From Haloterrigena sp. H1 (lineage in GTDB: Archaea > Halobacteriota > Halobacteria > Halobacteriales > Natrialbaceae): 64,000 nt of DNA. Made by a program: the position numbers and the translations under genes. The notes under the pieces are model-generated. The model was not told where the DNA came from and did no database searches. It was given only the letters and a program-made list of their open reading frames with translations. The stretch spans positions 806,001 through 870,000 of the forward strand of contig NZ_SMZK01000001.1 of the NCBI RefSeq assembly GCF_005938085.1. Reading direction: 5' to 3'. Position 1 is the first letter of the stretch. Each line of letters opens with the position of its first letter. Shown here piece after piece: positions 15,223 through 23,933 of this stretch.

Positions 15223-15615
15223 ATGAACGATCCCGACGATGTCGCGGATGCTGGCTTTGACGAGTGGCTCGACGCCGCCGAAACCGGCGACGCCTACTGT
15301 CTCGAGTGTGCCAACGGCCACGGCTCACTGCCCCCACGGCGGGTCTGTCCCGATTGTGGGTCGACCGACCTCGAGGAGGTCGCCCTGCCAGACACCGGCG
15401 AGATCGAGACGTTCACCATCACGCACGTTCCGACGCCGGCGTTCGAGAAGGATGCCCCCTATGCAACGGCAATTGCGAACTTCGGTCCCGTTCGGATTAC
15501 GGGCCAGGTCGTCGGCGTCGATCCCGCCGCCGTCGACACTGGACTCGAAGTCGCACTCGAGATTACGATCTCGGAGACGACCGGCGAGCGCATGATCGGA
15601 TTCCGGCCGGTGTAG
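15223..15615 (+). CDS. Zinc-ribbon OB-fold protein (DUF35), thiolase partner
   Basis: A 130-aa protein. An N-terminal helix precedes a rubredoxin-like zinc ribbon (CLECANGHG, then CPDCGSTDL), followed by an OB-fold (GEIETFTITHVPTPAFEKDAPYATAIANFG). DUF35 proteins bind thiolases and, in some archaea, bridge them to HMG-CoA synthase so acetoacetyl-CoA is channelled. The start is fixed by GGAGGTGGTC six bases before the ATG. Confidence 0.85.
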   Translation: MNDPDDVADAGFDEWLDAAETGDAYCLECANGHGSLPPRRVCPDCGSTDLEEVALPDTGEIETFTITHVPTPAFEKDAPYATAIANFGPVRITGQVVGVDPAAVDTGLEVALEITISETTGERMIGFRPV

Positions 15616-15688
15616 AGCCAACACGTCGTTTCTGACTGCTGGATACGGGTGCCGGTGGGTATTTCACCGGCGGGAAACCAACGCCGCT

Positions 15689-16339
15689 ATGAACGTCAGG
15701 GCAGCTGTCAGGCAGAGCTTCGTCGCGGGACTGATCCTGATCGCGCCGCTCGTGGTGACGCTGTACGTGCTGCGATTCCTCGTCAACTGGACGTTACAGT
15801 TCGTCAACCCGCTCGTCCACGGGGCCGGGCTGGCCCAGTATACGGCCAACGTAGAAATCGTCGCCCAGCTTCTGGCTGTCACCATCATCGTCACGACGGT
15901 CGTCGTCCTCGGGTTTCTCGCCCAACTGAGCGCCGGCAGGCACCTGTTTGGGAACGTCGGCCGACTCGTCAACGTGGTGCCGCTGGTCAGTACGATCTAC
16001 GGGAGCGTCCGTCAGGTCGCCAATGCGCTCGTCGAGCGGCGGACGGCCTACGAGAGCGTCGTTCTCGTCGAATATCCTCGCGAGGGCGTCTACATGATCG
16101 GCTTCGTCACGGGTGAAAGCCCCCCGGCAGTCACAGACGTGGCAGGACGGAACGTCTACAACGTCTTCATCCCGAACAGTCCGAACCCGACCGCCGGCCG
16201 ACTGGTCTTACTGCCCGAGACACAGGTTCACGAAACCGACATGAGCGTTCGCCGTGGCATGCGCCTCGTGGTCACGACCGGGATGGGCGACGAACGAGAA
16301 CCAGCGTCGCTGCCACCCCTTGCGAACGTCCCGCAGTAA
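15689..16339 (+). CDS. DUF502 family membrane protein
   Basis: 216 aa. Two membrane helices (about 12-34 and 55-78) are followed by a soluble domain with the DUF502 pattern: PLVSTIYGSVRQV, VVLVEYPREGVYMIGFVTGE, VFIPNSPNPTAGRLVLLPE and a final MSVRRGMRLVVTTG. Function is not known for the family. It stands alone, transcribed like the thiolase pair but 73 bp away. Confidence 0.85.
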   Translation: MNVRAAVRQSFVAGLILIAPLVVTLYVLRFLVNWTLQFVNPLVHGAGLAQYTANVEIVAQLLAVTIIVTTVVVLGFLAQLSAGRHLFGNVGRLVNVVPLVSTIYGSVRQVANALVERRTAYESVVLVEYPREGVYMIGFVTGESPPAVTDVAGRNVYNVFIPNSPNPTAGRLVLLPETQVHETDMSVRRGMRLVVTTGMGDEREPASLPPLANVPQ

Positions 16340-16340
16340 C

Positions 16341-17279
16341 CTACTCGTCGGTGTCGACAGCCAGCAGTTCCGCACGCAGATACTCGACGAACTTGTCGGG
16401 ATGTTCGGCGTGGGGTAACTGCGTCGCGTAGTCGATGACGACCAGCTCGAGCGCGGCCGCCTCCGCGAGGTCGCGACCGTCCCGAAGCGGGACGAGGCCC
16501 GCATCGCGGCCCCAGACGAGCGTGGTCGGCGTCTCGAGGGCGGCCAGTTCCGTCGCGAGATCGAAGTCGGGATCGAGAGTGCCCGCAGCGAACGAGGCAG
16601 GAGCGTAGCGTGCGCCGGGCTGGTGGGCGCTGTCCCAGGCGTACTGGACCTCCTCGGGGTCGATCCGGTCAGCGTCGTAGTAGCCGTCACGGTTGTAGAA
16701 GTAGCGGATCGACGGTTTGCTCGCCAGGAGGTTATAGAGCGTCGTGCCGACGATCGGGGTCCGAAGCAGGGTGCGGACCCAGGGCCGCTCGGTCGCCGTC
16801 TCATCGGTCGGACAGATCAACACCAGCCGCTCGAAGTCGGTCTCGGCGGCGGCGTCGGCCGCGAACGATCCGGTCAGCGACGAGGCGACGACGATCGGTG
16901 TGTCGGTGACGTCGGCCGCGAAGTCGCGGACGAACTCGGCGTAAAGCGACGACGAGTAGACCAGCGGTGGCCGTTCTGAGCGACCGAAGCCGGGGAGGTC
17001 GACGGCGAAGACGTGGTAGTCTTCGGCCAGTTGCTCGACGATCGGTTCGAATTCGTGGCTGCTCGCACCCGCGTAGATCCCATGCAGTAAGAGCATGTCC
17101 GGATCGGTCGGATCGCCGGCGACGGTGTAGGTCGCCTCGATCCCCCGCCAGCGATAGGTGCGTTCGATGCCGACAAGCGGGTTTGCGAGGTCGCCGGCGC
17201 GCCGTGTTAGCAGGCGATTACCGAGGACGGCCCCACCGATAGTTCCGAGGGCTGCACCGAGGACTGTTCGGACTTTCAT
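16341..17279 (-). CDS. Alpha/beta hydrolase
   Basis: From the ATG at 17279 the protein has 312 residues: a basic/hydrophobic N-terminal segment (MKVRTVLGAALGTIGGAVLG) that may tether it to the membrane, then an alpha/beta-hydrolase core. LLLHGIYAGASSHEF is the oxyanion strand, VDLPGFGRSERP the following loop, VVASSLTGSFA the nucleophile elbow (Ser in ASSLT instead of classical GxSxG), VWGRDAGLVPL the acid region and LPHAEHPDKF the catalytic His. The substrate cannot be told. Confidence 0.75.
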   Translation of the reverse strand: MKVRTVLGAALGTIGGAVLGNRLLTRRAGDLANPLVGIERTYRWRGIEATYTVAGDPTDPDMLLLHGIYAGASSHEFEPIVEQLAEDYHVFAVDLPGFGRSERPPLVYSSSLYAEFVRDFAADVTDTPIVVASSLTGSFAADAAAETDFERLVLICPTDETATERPWVRTLLRTPIVGTTLYNLLASKPSIRYFYNRDGYYDADRIDPEEVQYAWDSAHQPGARYAPASFAAGTLDPDFDLATELAALETPTTLVWGRDAGLVPLRDGRDLAEAAALELVVIDYATQLPHAEHPDKFVEYLRAELLAVDTDE

Positions 17280-17407
17280 ACGGACGTGTAGGAAGGCAAC
17301 GGTCTTAGGCCTCGGGTTCGGGGACCAGTCTGCTGCAAAATCCGGTCCGGCCCTGACCGTCACCGGGCGTGGCCGAATCCCTGTGGGCGCTCGGCTCGAG
17401 CGTGAGA

Positions 17408-18511
17408 CTACGCCTGGTCCGTGTCGTCCGCATCGGCAGCCATGTTCTCGACACAGGCCTCGACGGGTGCGAGCACGTCGGTCGCGATCGTGTAGGGATC
17501 GGTCTCGCCCTGCCGGACGGCTTCGGCGAGGTCGTCGATCCCGCCGCTGTCGGCGAGTTCGTCCTCGAGCAGCGCGTGGACGTCCTCGCGCAGCAGCGTT
17601 CGGATCTCCTCGGCGTAGCGCTGGCGGACCTTCTCGGCGTGGGCGCCGGACTCGACGAGGTAGGACCGGTGGTTCGCGAGTTCGTCGATGAAGGTATCGA
17701 CGCCGGTTCCCTTCGTGGCGATCGTCTCGACGATCGGCGAGGTCCAGCTTTTATCTTCGCCCTCGGCACTGTCCTCGTCGGCATCTCCCCAGCCCGCACC
17801 ATCGCCGTCCATCGCGTCGACGCCGTGGTGGCCACCGCCGCCGGCGAGGCCGCTTTCCTCGCCGAGGTGAACCATCTCACGTAGTTCCTGGACGGTTCGA
17901 TCCGCGCCCTCACGGTCGGCTTTGTTGACGACGAAGACGTCGGCGATCTCTAAGATCCCTGCTTTTAGCGTCTGAATGTCGTCGCCCGAGCCCGGCGGGA
18001 CGAGCACGGCGACGGTGTCGGCAGTCCGGACGATGTCGATCTCGTTTTGCCCGGCACCGACGGTCTCGATGATGATCTTGTCCTTGCCGAAGGCGTCCAT
18101 CGCTTTGACGGCGTCAGCGGTCGCCGTCGAGAGCCCGCCGAGGGTGCCGCGGGCGCTCATCGACCGGACGAAGACATCCATGTCGCCGACGGTCGAGGCC
18201 ATCCGGATGCGATCCCCGAGGACGGCCCCGCCGGTAAACGGCGAGGAGGGGTCGATCGCGATGACCCCGACCGTCTCGCCGCGCTCGCGGTAGGCCTCGG
18301 CGAGCTTGTCGACGAGCGTCGACTTACCTGCTCCCGGCGAGCCGGTAATACCGATCACGTCGGCGTTGCCCGTATGCGCGTAGAGTTCCGAGACGAGGTC
18401 TCGGTAGCCCGGCGAGCGGTTCTCGATCTTCGAGATGACCCGGGCGAGCGCGCGGTGTTCGCCGGCCAGCAGCGCCTCGAGTAACGATTCGTCGGCTTCG
18501 TCCATGGTCAT
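17408..18511 (-). CDS. meaB: Methylmalonyl-CoA mutase-associated GTPase MeaB
   Basis: 367 aa. The P-loop GSPGAGKST is at 57-65, followed by IAIDPSSPFTGGAVLGDRIRM, RSMSARGTLGGLS, ETVGAGQNEIDI and FVVNKADREGAD, all typical of MeaB/ArgK G3E GTPases that load and protect the B12 cofactor of methylmalonyl-CoA mutase. The start overlaps the stop of the mutase small-subunit gene by ATGA. Odd point: a long Gly/His/Asp-rich insertion (about 218-262, including GGGGHHGVDAMDG) before the C-terminal helices, not expected in the family core. Confidence 0.9.
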   Translation of the reverse strand: MTMDEADESLLEALLAGEHRALARVISKIENRSPGYRDLVSELYAHTGNADVIGITGSPGAGKSTLVDKLAEAYRERGETVGVIAIDPSSPFTGGAVLGDRIRMASTVGDMDVFVRSMSARGTLGGLSTATADAVKAMDAFGKDKIIIETVGAGQNEIDIVRTADTVAVLVPPGSGDDIQTLKAGILEIADVFVVNKADREGADRTVQELREMVHLGEESGLAGGGGHHGVDAMDGDGAGWGDADEDSAEGEDKSWTSPIVETIATKGTGVDTFIDELANHRSYLVESGAHAEKVRQRYAEEIRTLLREDVHALLEDELADSGGIDDLAEAVRQGETDPYTIATDVLAPVEACVENMAADADDTDQA

Positions 18512-18924
18512 CGCTGCGGCGCGTTTTCGCGGACGAACTCGATGGTTTCCTCGATCGAGGTCCCGGGACCGAAAATCGCCGCGACGCCGTCGTCTTTGAG
18601 TCCCTCGCGGTCTTCGTCGGGGATGACCCCGCCGGCGAGCACGAGCGTGTCGTCTTTGGCACCGTACTCTTCGAGGCCGTCCATGATATTCGGGACGAGC
18701 GTGTCGTGGGCTCCCGAGAGAATGGAGATGCCGAGGACGTCGACGTCCTCTTGCACGGCGGCCTGCACGATCTGGTCGGGCGATTTGTGCAGTCCGGAAT
18801 AGATGACTTCGAAGCCAGCGTCACGGAACGCGCGTGCAATGACGTGTGCCCCGCGGTCGTGACCGTCGAGGCCGACTTTGGCGACGAGACACCGAATCGA
18901 CTCCGCTTCCTGTTCGCTGCTCAT
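18508..18924 (-). CDS. Methylmalonyl-CoA mutase B12-binding small subunit
   Basis: A 138-aa cobalamin-binding domain. DGHDRG at residues 20-25 is the DxHxxG motif whose His replaces the lower axial ligand. SILSGAHDTLVPNIMDGL and LAGGVIPDEDREGLKDDGVAAIFGPGTS supply the rest of the Rossmann-like fold. The large subunit is encoded elsewhere. The start follows GAGGGTGGT. It converts methylmalonyl-CoA to succinyl-CoA together with the large subunit, and is translationally coupled to meaB. Confidence 0.9.
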   Translation of the reverse strand: MSSEQEAESIRCLVAKVGLDGHDRGAHVIARAFRDAGFEVIYSGLHKSPDQIVQAAVQEDVDVLGISILSGAHDTLVPNIMDGLEEYGAKDDTLVLAGGVIPDEDREGLKDDGVAAIFGPGTSIEETIEFVRENAPQR

Positions 18925-19144
18925 ACCACCCTCTTTCCGAGCCGACTGTTTGACTTTAACGGAAAATTGTTTCCATCGGCTGGTGCAGCGACGGAATTCT
19001 GACTCGAGCGCGATTCGGGGTTGACGGGTTGTTGACGGGCTGACTGTCATGTCTCCCAAAACTGGACCGAACCAAAGGCTAAAGAGCGAAACGACCGAAC
19101 ATTCCAGTAATGACTATCGTTCGTCTGCTGCGGAGGGATCTATC

Positions 19145-19819
19145 GTGGGCGTCGAAATAAAGGAAACCAGGGTGACCGACGCCGAGTTCGAGGAGATGAA
19201 AGGATTCGTCTTCGAATATCTCGCAGCCAGCGTCGAGAAAGAAGACGAAGGCGGACGGATGCGTTGGTACCCGTGGCACTCCGCCGAGTACCGCCACAAC
19301 CACATCCTCAACGTGGTCGAGCTCGCGACGGAAATCGCCCAGAAAGAAGGCGCAGACGTCGACGTCACCCGCGTCGCCGCCCTCTTTCACGACGTCGCCA
19401 AACTCGAGACCGACCAGGAACTCCACGCCGAGGCCGGCGCTCGCGTCGCCCGCGAGTACCTCGAGTCCCACGGCGAGTATCCCGACTCGTTCATCCAGCA
19501 GGTGTGTCGCGCGATCGAACACCACTCCTATCAGGGCGATCTGACCGACCTCACACTCGAGACGCAGTGTCTCATCGAGGCCGACCTCCTCGATAAGGTC
19601 GGCGCGAACGGGACCGCCCTCATGCTGTTGCGGATGGGATACGAGGCCCGCACGCACATGGACAGCGACGAGATGGTCGAACGGGTCTTAGAGCGTGGCT
19701 ACGACGCCGCTTCGCGCGTCCAGAGCGAGACCGCAGAGAGCATCGCCCATCAGCGCCTGAAACGCGTCAAGTGGTTCAGCGAGTGGCTCCAAGACGAGAT
19801 CGCGGCGCTGGGCGAGTAA
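19145..19819 (+). CDS. HD-domain phosphohydrolase-like protein
   Basis: I choose the GTG at 19145 (224 aa) because GGAGG lies 8 nt upstream; the frame is open to 19049 but that stretch looks non-coding. HD residues: H in EYRHNHILNVVE, the HD pair in ALFHDVAKLE, H in AIEHHSYQ, and D in CLIEADLLDKVG, the metal-binding set of HD hydrolases. The product is close to the HDIG/YpgQ-like group acting on nucleotides or tRNA ends, but the substrate is unknown. It is divergent from the mutase gene. Confidence 0.75.
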   Translation: MGVEIKETRVTDAEFEEMKGFVFEYLAASVEKEDEGGRMRWYPWHSAEYRHNHILNVVELATEIAQKEGADVDVTRVAALFHDVAKLETDQELHAEAGARVAREYLESHGEYPDSFIQQVCRAIEHHSYQGDLTDLTLETQCLIEADLLDKVGANGTALMLLRMGYEARTHMDSDEMVERVLERGYDAASRVQSETAESIAHQRLKRVKWFSEWLQDEIAALGE

Positions 19820-20118
19820 CTGATCCGTCGAAGAGAGTGACTACTCGAGGCGAGGTTTTTCGAGACGGAAACATCCACAGCAGCGACTGGTGTCACGGTA
19901 GATAGGAGCGCGAGTTCGTTATTCAGAATCATGCCTGAAACTGAATCGGGCAGTTCAGTCACTACATGTGCGAACTGAACCTTCCCGAAGACACTTATAG
20001 TAAAAATTATTTGAAAAGTATATGAGACGGCGATCCCTTCTTTGTTCGGTAAGTGCGGCGGCAGCTAGCATCGCCGGTTGTTCTGCTATAGTATCCGTTA
20101 GAACTTTCTACTCAGACA

Positions 20119-20658
20119 GTGTTGCTAAACACAGTGGATCATCTCGACGAGATCTCTGTCGAGGAATTGCAAGATGCCCTTGACAACGTGGAGGGGAAAA
20201 AGCCGACAGAACGGCTCTTAGCAGCAATAGCATACAAGAACGGCGTCACGCAGACTGAACTAGCCGAGTGGTACGACGTTCAGCGACGGACAATCTATAG
20301 CTGGCTCACGCGACTCGACACCGACGAGTCGCTTGAGCAAGCCGTTACTGATGCTCATCGCTCTGGGAGAAAACGGAAGCTCTCAGAAAAAGAGCAAAAA
20401 GAATTCGAAGAAGCTGTCCACGAATCACCAGAGAATGTTGGGGTTGATGCGCCGGCGTGGACGCCGGCGCTCGTCCAGCAGTATCTTGACGAGACGTACG
20501 ATGTCGAGTACTCAATCCCGAGCTGTCGGCGGTTGCTCAAAGAAGCGGGATTGAGCTATCAAAAGCCTCGCCGTACAGCCGCTGAGTCTGATGCTGATGA
20601 GCAAGAAACGTTCCGTGAGGAGCTCAAAAAAAGCGGCGGGAAATGGACGCCACAGTAG
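20119..20658 (+). CDS. IS630 transposase, N-terminal ORF
   Basis: 179 aa from a GTG. HTH region KNGVTQTELAEWYDVQRRTIYSWLTRLD and a second winged-helix region (APAWTPALVQQYLDETYDVEYSIPSCRRLLKEAGLSY) bind the IS ends. The ORF ends a few codons after an A7 run at 20626-20632, where a -1 slip joins it to the catalytic ORF. Confidence 0.85.
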   Translation: MLLNTVDHLDEISVEELQDALDNVEGKKPTERLLAAIAYKNGVTQTELAEWYDVQRRTIYSWLTRLDTDESLEQAVTDAHRSGRKRKLSEKEQKEFEEAVHESPENVGVDAPAWTPALVQQYLDETYDVEYSIPSCRRLLKEAGLSYQKPRRTAAESDADEQETFREELKKSGGKWTPQ

Positions 20659-21134
20659 TCTGCATCGATCAAACCAAGAAATCCGTCCAAGTCGAGCCGC
20701 GTGCCGCGTGGTTTCCCCGCGGTACGCGGCCGTCCGTCGAGTTATCTGGACAACGTGACTGGACGTGTCTGCTAGGCGCGATCACCGAGGACGGTGATCG
20801 CTTTTTCTCTCGATTTGAAGAGTATGTTACCGCCGATCATGCAAAACATTTCATTCTCGCATTATGCAAAGAGTTCGAAGATGATCTAATTATTGTCCTG
20901 GATGGAGCACCATATTTTCGGGCGTCGGCCGTCACGGACCTAGCGGCCCGTGACGACCTCGCCTTCGTGACGTTGCCGGCGTACTCACCAGAGCTAAATC
21001 CTGTCGAAGAGTGCTGGAGACAACTACAAGCGGCACTCAGCAACCGTTTCTTTGGCTCACTCGACGATCTCACAACAGCAATTGACACTGCTATTGATCG
21101 AATTTCTGTACCAAATATGAGTAATTACTTCTAA
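20643..21134 (+). CDS. IS630 transposase, catalytic DDE ORF
   Basis: 163 aa. DDE residues: D in VVCIDQTKK, D in IIVLDGAPYF, E in LNPVEECWRQLQ. It lies in the -1 frame relative to the first ORF, and the frames join through AAG CGG CGG GAA ATG, so the active transposase is probably a frameshift fusion. No internal stop is seen, so the element may be active. Confidence 0.85.
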   Translation: MDATVVCIDQTKKSVQVEPRAAWFPRGTRPSVELSGQRDWTCLLGAITEDGDRFFSRFEEYVTADHAKHFILALCKEFEDDLIIVLDGAPYFRASAVTDLAARDDLAFVTLPAYSPELNPVEECWRQLQAALSNRFFGSLDDLTTAIDTAIDRISVPNMSNYF

Positions 21135-22371
21135 TGGTTACTATAGTTCTGATAATAAGGATGCACCCTCTGATAGCGAAAATGGAATATTAGGTGAACC
21201 TATTTGGGAGCATAGTGTCCCTGGTCAGAGCCTGATTCTATCAGATAACACGGTCTTCGGGCAAGAGGTTTCTCCGTCAGCAGATCAGCAGGAAGATCTA
21301 TCGGATTTAGATATTAGTGGTGGTGTTTTTTCTCTTGATACAGAGACAGGAGAACATCAATGGACATACGGATCATCTAATTCTATGTCTCGAATTGCCC
21401 CACGAGCGGTGACTGATGCTGTTTATGTCACCAAATCAAGTGATGATGCCAGTTCTTGGACATCAGCTGTCGAATTCAATGGGACAGAACGCTGGTCCGG
21501 CATTGATGGATCTCTCACATATATCACTGATAATACCGCCTATCTTATAGAGGGATATTCACGAGGGGATCCAATAGTAAGGGCAATTGATACTTCCGAT
21601 GGGAGTGAGATATGGAACGCTCCGGGGTCATCCATTGAACCTGAGACGGCCGCCACAAATACACCAGATACCGTTTATGTTGCTGGCGATCAACTCGTCG
21701 CACTTGATACCGCTGAGGGAAGTGTGCGGTGGCGCTATGAGCATGGGGATGCTGAAAGTGATATCCATGTAGTCTCTAACGGTACAGCATATGTCACCCT
21801 TGACCGCGAAGTGGTTGTTGCTGCTTCTGGTGGCGAAGAACTCTGGCGTGTTGAGTCATTATCTTGGCCAAATATTCATGCTCCTACAGATAGCGCGGTA
21901 CTCGTTACAGATCAGAACCACACTCGTGCACTGGATGCCGTTACAGGAGAGCAACAATGGGTTCAACCGCTAGGTGGAGTCCAGGTCTTCAATAATAGTG
22001 ATAGGGTGTATGTTAGTAAGAATGGGACATTTGGGAACCAATCTACCGTGTCCGCACTTGCAGTAGATGATGGAAGCGAGATATGGAGTATAGAAGTCGG
22101 TACTGAGGTGCCACGCGTTAAAGTGGACTTGGATATAATTGGGGAGGAAAATACTACAAATGAACATTCTATATTTATCCAAGTCGACGAACGAAAACTC
22201 AAAAAAGTGGATTCGGATGGAGATGTAGTTCAAACATGGGTTTCTGAGGAAGAGATATATGATTTTCTCGTTGATGACTTTCTTATCGTTTCAACGGACT
22301 CTGGCATTCATGCGCTAGATTCCTATTGAGTACTCACGCTGTACCGAACGCGAGCTTCGCGAGCGTCACCG

Positions 22372-23049
22372 TTAGACGATCCCGAGTCCCATCGCGAGAA
22401 AGAGCAGGCCGAAGCCAACGAGAACGACGGCACTGCCCGCAGCGACGACGGGTGCGAAGGCGTCGACACGGCGGCCCGCCGCGACCAGCGCCGCCGGATA
22501 GGCGACGATCCAGCACGCAATGCCGGCGAAAAAACCGACCAGCAGCGCCGGCGATCCCGTCTGGACGACCAGCGACCCCGCGAGCGCGCTCCCGACCGCC
22601 GGGGCGTGTGCAAGAACGTCGAGCGTCCCGGGCTCGAGCAAGCCGACGCCGACGGTGAGCCAGAAGCTGATCTGGTAGGGGTTGGTCAGCGAGAGCGCGA
22701 AGGTCTTGCGAAAGCCCGAGGCCGCGGTTTCGGCGGCGTCGGTAAACGACGTGGCGGCTCTGGCCTCGTCGATCGCGCCGACGGCGAAGTACAACATGAG
22801 ACAGCCGCCGGCGACGTACAGCGCGGGGCGAAGCCCCGACAGGCGGTCGATGACGGCGACGACGCCGGCCAGCGTGAGCACGAAGAAAATCGCGTCCGCG
22901 AGCATGGCCCCGAGGCCGGCCCGGAAGCCGGCCGTCCAGCCGCGGACGACGCTCTCCTCGGCGATAATGGCGTTCATCGGCCCCGGTGGGGCTGCCAGCG
23001 CGAGTCCGAAGAGGATGCCAGCCAGTGCTGTAACGATGAGGGAGGTCAC
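22372..23049 (-). CDS. LysE family amino-acid/metabolite exporter
   Basis: 225 aa with six membrane helices. The N-terminal GLALAAPPGPMNAIIAEESVVRGWTAGFRAGLGAMLAD is the LysE/RhtB signature, and SLTNPYQISFWLTVG is the conserved NP-x-x-x-x-F loop. It probably exports an amino acid or related small compound; the substrate is not evident. Confidence 0.85.
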   Translation of the reverse strand: MTSLIVTALAGILFGLALAAPPGPMNAIIAEESVVRGWTAGFRAGLGAMLADAIFFVLTLAGVVAVIDRLSGLRPALYVAGGCLMLYFAVGAIDEARAATSFTDAAETAASGFRKTFALSLTNPYQISFWLTVGVGLLEPGTLDVLAHAPAVGSALAGSLVVQTGSPALLVGFFAGIACWIVAYPAALVAAGRRVDAFAPVVAAGSAVVLVGFGLLFLAMGLGIV

Positions 23050-23246
23050 GCGTCTCGGTCGGCAGTGGGAGATACAGCGTCAAAAGCGCAGCGAACGCCG
23101 CGACCGGGTCGACAGTCCACTCGTGCGCGCTGGCTCGAGACCGATTCGACTCACAAACCAGTGACGGCTTAGTTGCTCGCGCCTCTATCAAGAGACATGA
23201 AGTACCGTCGGTTCCGATCGCGTCCGCTCCGGGTGGTGAGAACGCC

Positions 23247-23861
23247 ATGAGACGCAGGGAAATCGTGGCTGGGCTCGGCAGTGTCGGCGCTCTGGCCGGT
23301 GCAGGTGGGCTGCTCCTCGGGGGCGTTCCCTCGTTCGGAGCCGACAGCGGACCGGGCAACGGCGACGATGGGTCGTACACCGTCGAAACGATCGACGCGC
23401 GCGGCAGCGAGGCCGGCACGCTTCCCGTTCCCACTGGCGACGTCATGGTCCTCGAGTTCTTCGTCACCGGCTGTGGCAACTGTCAGACCCAAATGCCAAA
23501 GATCGCAGAGGCGTACTCTCAGCTCGCCACAGACCATGGCGACGAGGTGACGTTTCTAGGGATTACCTTCCAATCCCCCGACAACAAGCCGCCGGCCGAA
23601 CTCCGGGACTGGTGGCGCGCCCACGGCGGCAACTGGCCCGTCGGCTACGACCCGATGGGTGATATCGCTGCCAGCTACGGCTACTCCAGCTATCCGACGA
23701 CTATCGTTACCGACGCGGACGGTGAGAAACACTGGGGGAAACTCGGCATCACGGAGCCGGACGTGATCGTCGATCACGTCGAATCCGTCCTCGAGACGAG
23801 CAGCGACGAGACGACGAATTCGTCTGTCAACGCCAATACTACCGAGCCGACAGCCGACTGA
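23247..23861 (+). CDS. Secreted TlpA/thioredoxin-like protein
   Basis: 204 aa. A twin-arginine-type N-terminus (MRRREIVAGLGSVGALAGAGG) precedes a thioredoxin fold with CGNC at residues 76-79, the cis-Pro loop in SYPTTIVTD and a GDIAASYGY helix, as in the TlpA/ResA family. It likely acts outside the cell in disulfide reduction or cytochrome maturation. The tail is Ser/Thr/Asn-rich. No CcdA-like partner lies beside it. Confidence 0.8.
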   Translation: MRRREIVAGLGSVGALAGAGGLLLGGVPSFGADSGPGNGDDGSYTVETIDARGSEAGTLPVPTGDVMVLEFFVTGCGNCQTQMPKIAEAYSQLATDHGDEVTFLGITFQSPDNKPPAELRDWWRAHGGNWPVGYDPMGDIAASYGYSSYPTTIVTDADGEKHWGKLGITEPDVIVDHVESVLETSSDETTNSSVNANTTEPTAD

Positions 23862-23933
23862 ACGCCTGTCGGTTACCCGTCGCAGTGATCCGTTCCGAGT
23901 TAGCCCATCTTTCCCGCGAACTGGTGCAAGCCG

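Larger units (their letters stand above)
20089..21143 (+). mobile_element. IS630-family insertion sequence, complete
   Basis: Imperfect terminal inverted repeats TAGTATCCGTTAGAA and TAGTAACCATTAGAA bound a 1055-bp unit. It is flanked by a duplicated TA (20087-20088 and 21144-21145), the rule for IS630/Tc1 elements. It holds two overlapping ORFs. Confidence 0.85.
20022..22329 (+). pseudogene. PQQ-like beta-propeller lipoprotein gene split by an IS630 element
   Basis: The 5' piece (20022-20088) encodes a lipoprotein signal, MRRRSLLCSVSAAAASIAGC, with lipobox IAGC. The 3' piece (21146-22329) encodes repeated propeller blades (DTETGEHQWTYG, DTSDGSEIWNAPG, DTAEGSVRWRYEH, DAVTGEQQWVQP, AVDDGSEIWSIEV). 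Removing the IS and one TA joins GCSA to SSDNKD in frame and gives 417 codons including the stop. The gene is more AT-rich than its neighbours, suggesting it was acquired. A TTATAG box lies about 27 nt before its ATG. The 3' part may still give a truncated product from an internal ATG (for example 21385), but without a secretion signal. Confidence 0.85.

Noticed and set aside
15616..15660. A third copy of the stop-codon repeat after the DUF35 gene (TGACTGCTGGATAC)
   Set aside because: Only about 10 bases match and the paired end is missing; likely chance.
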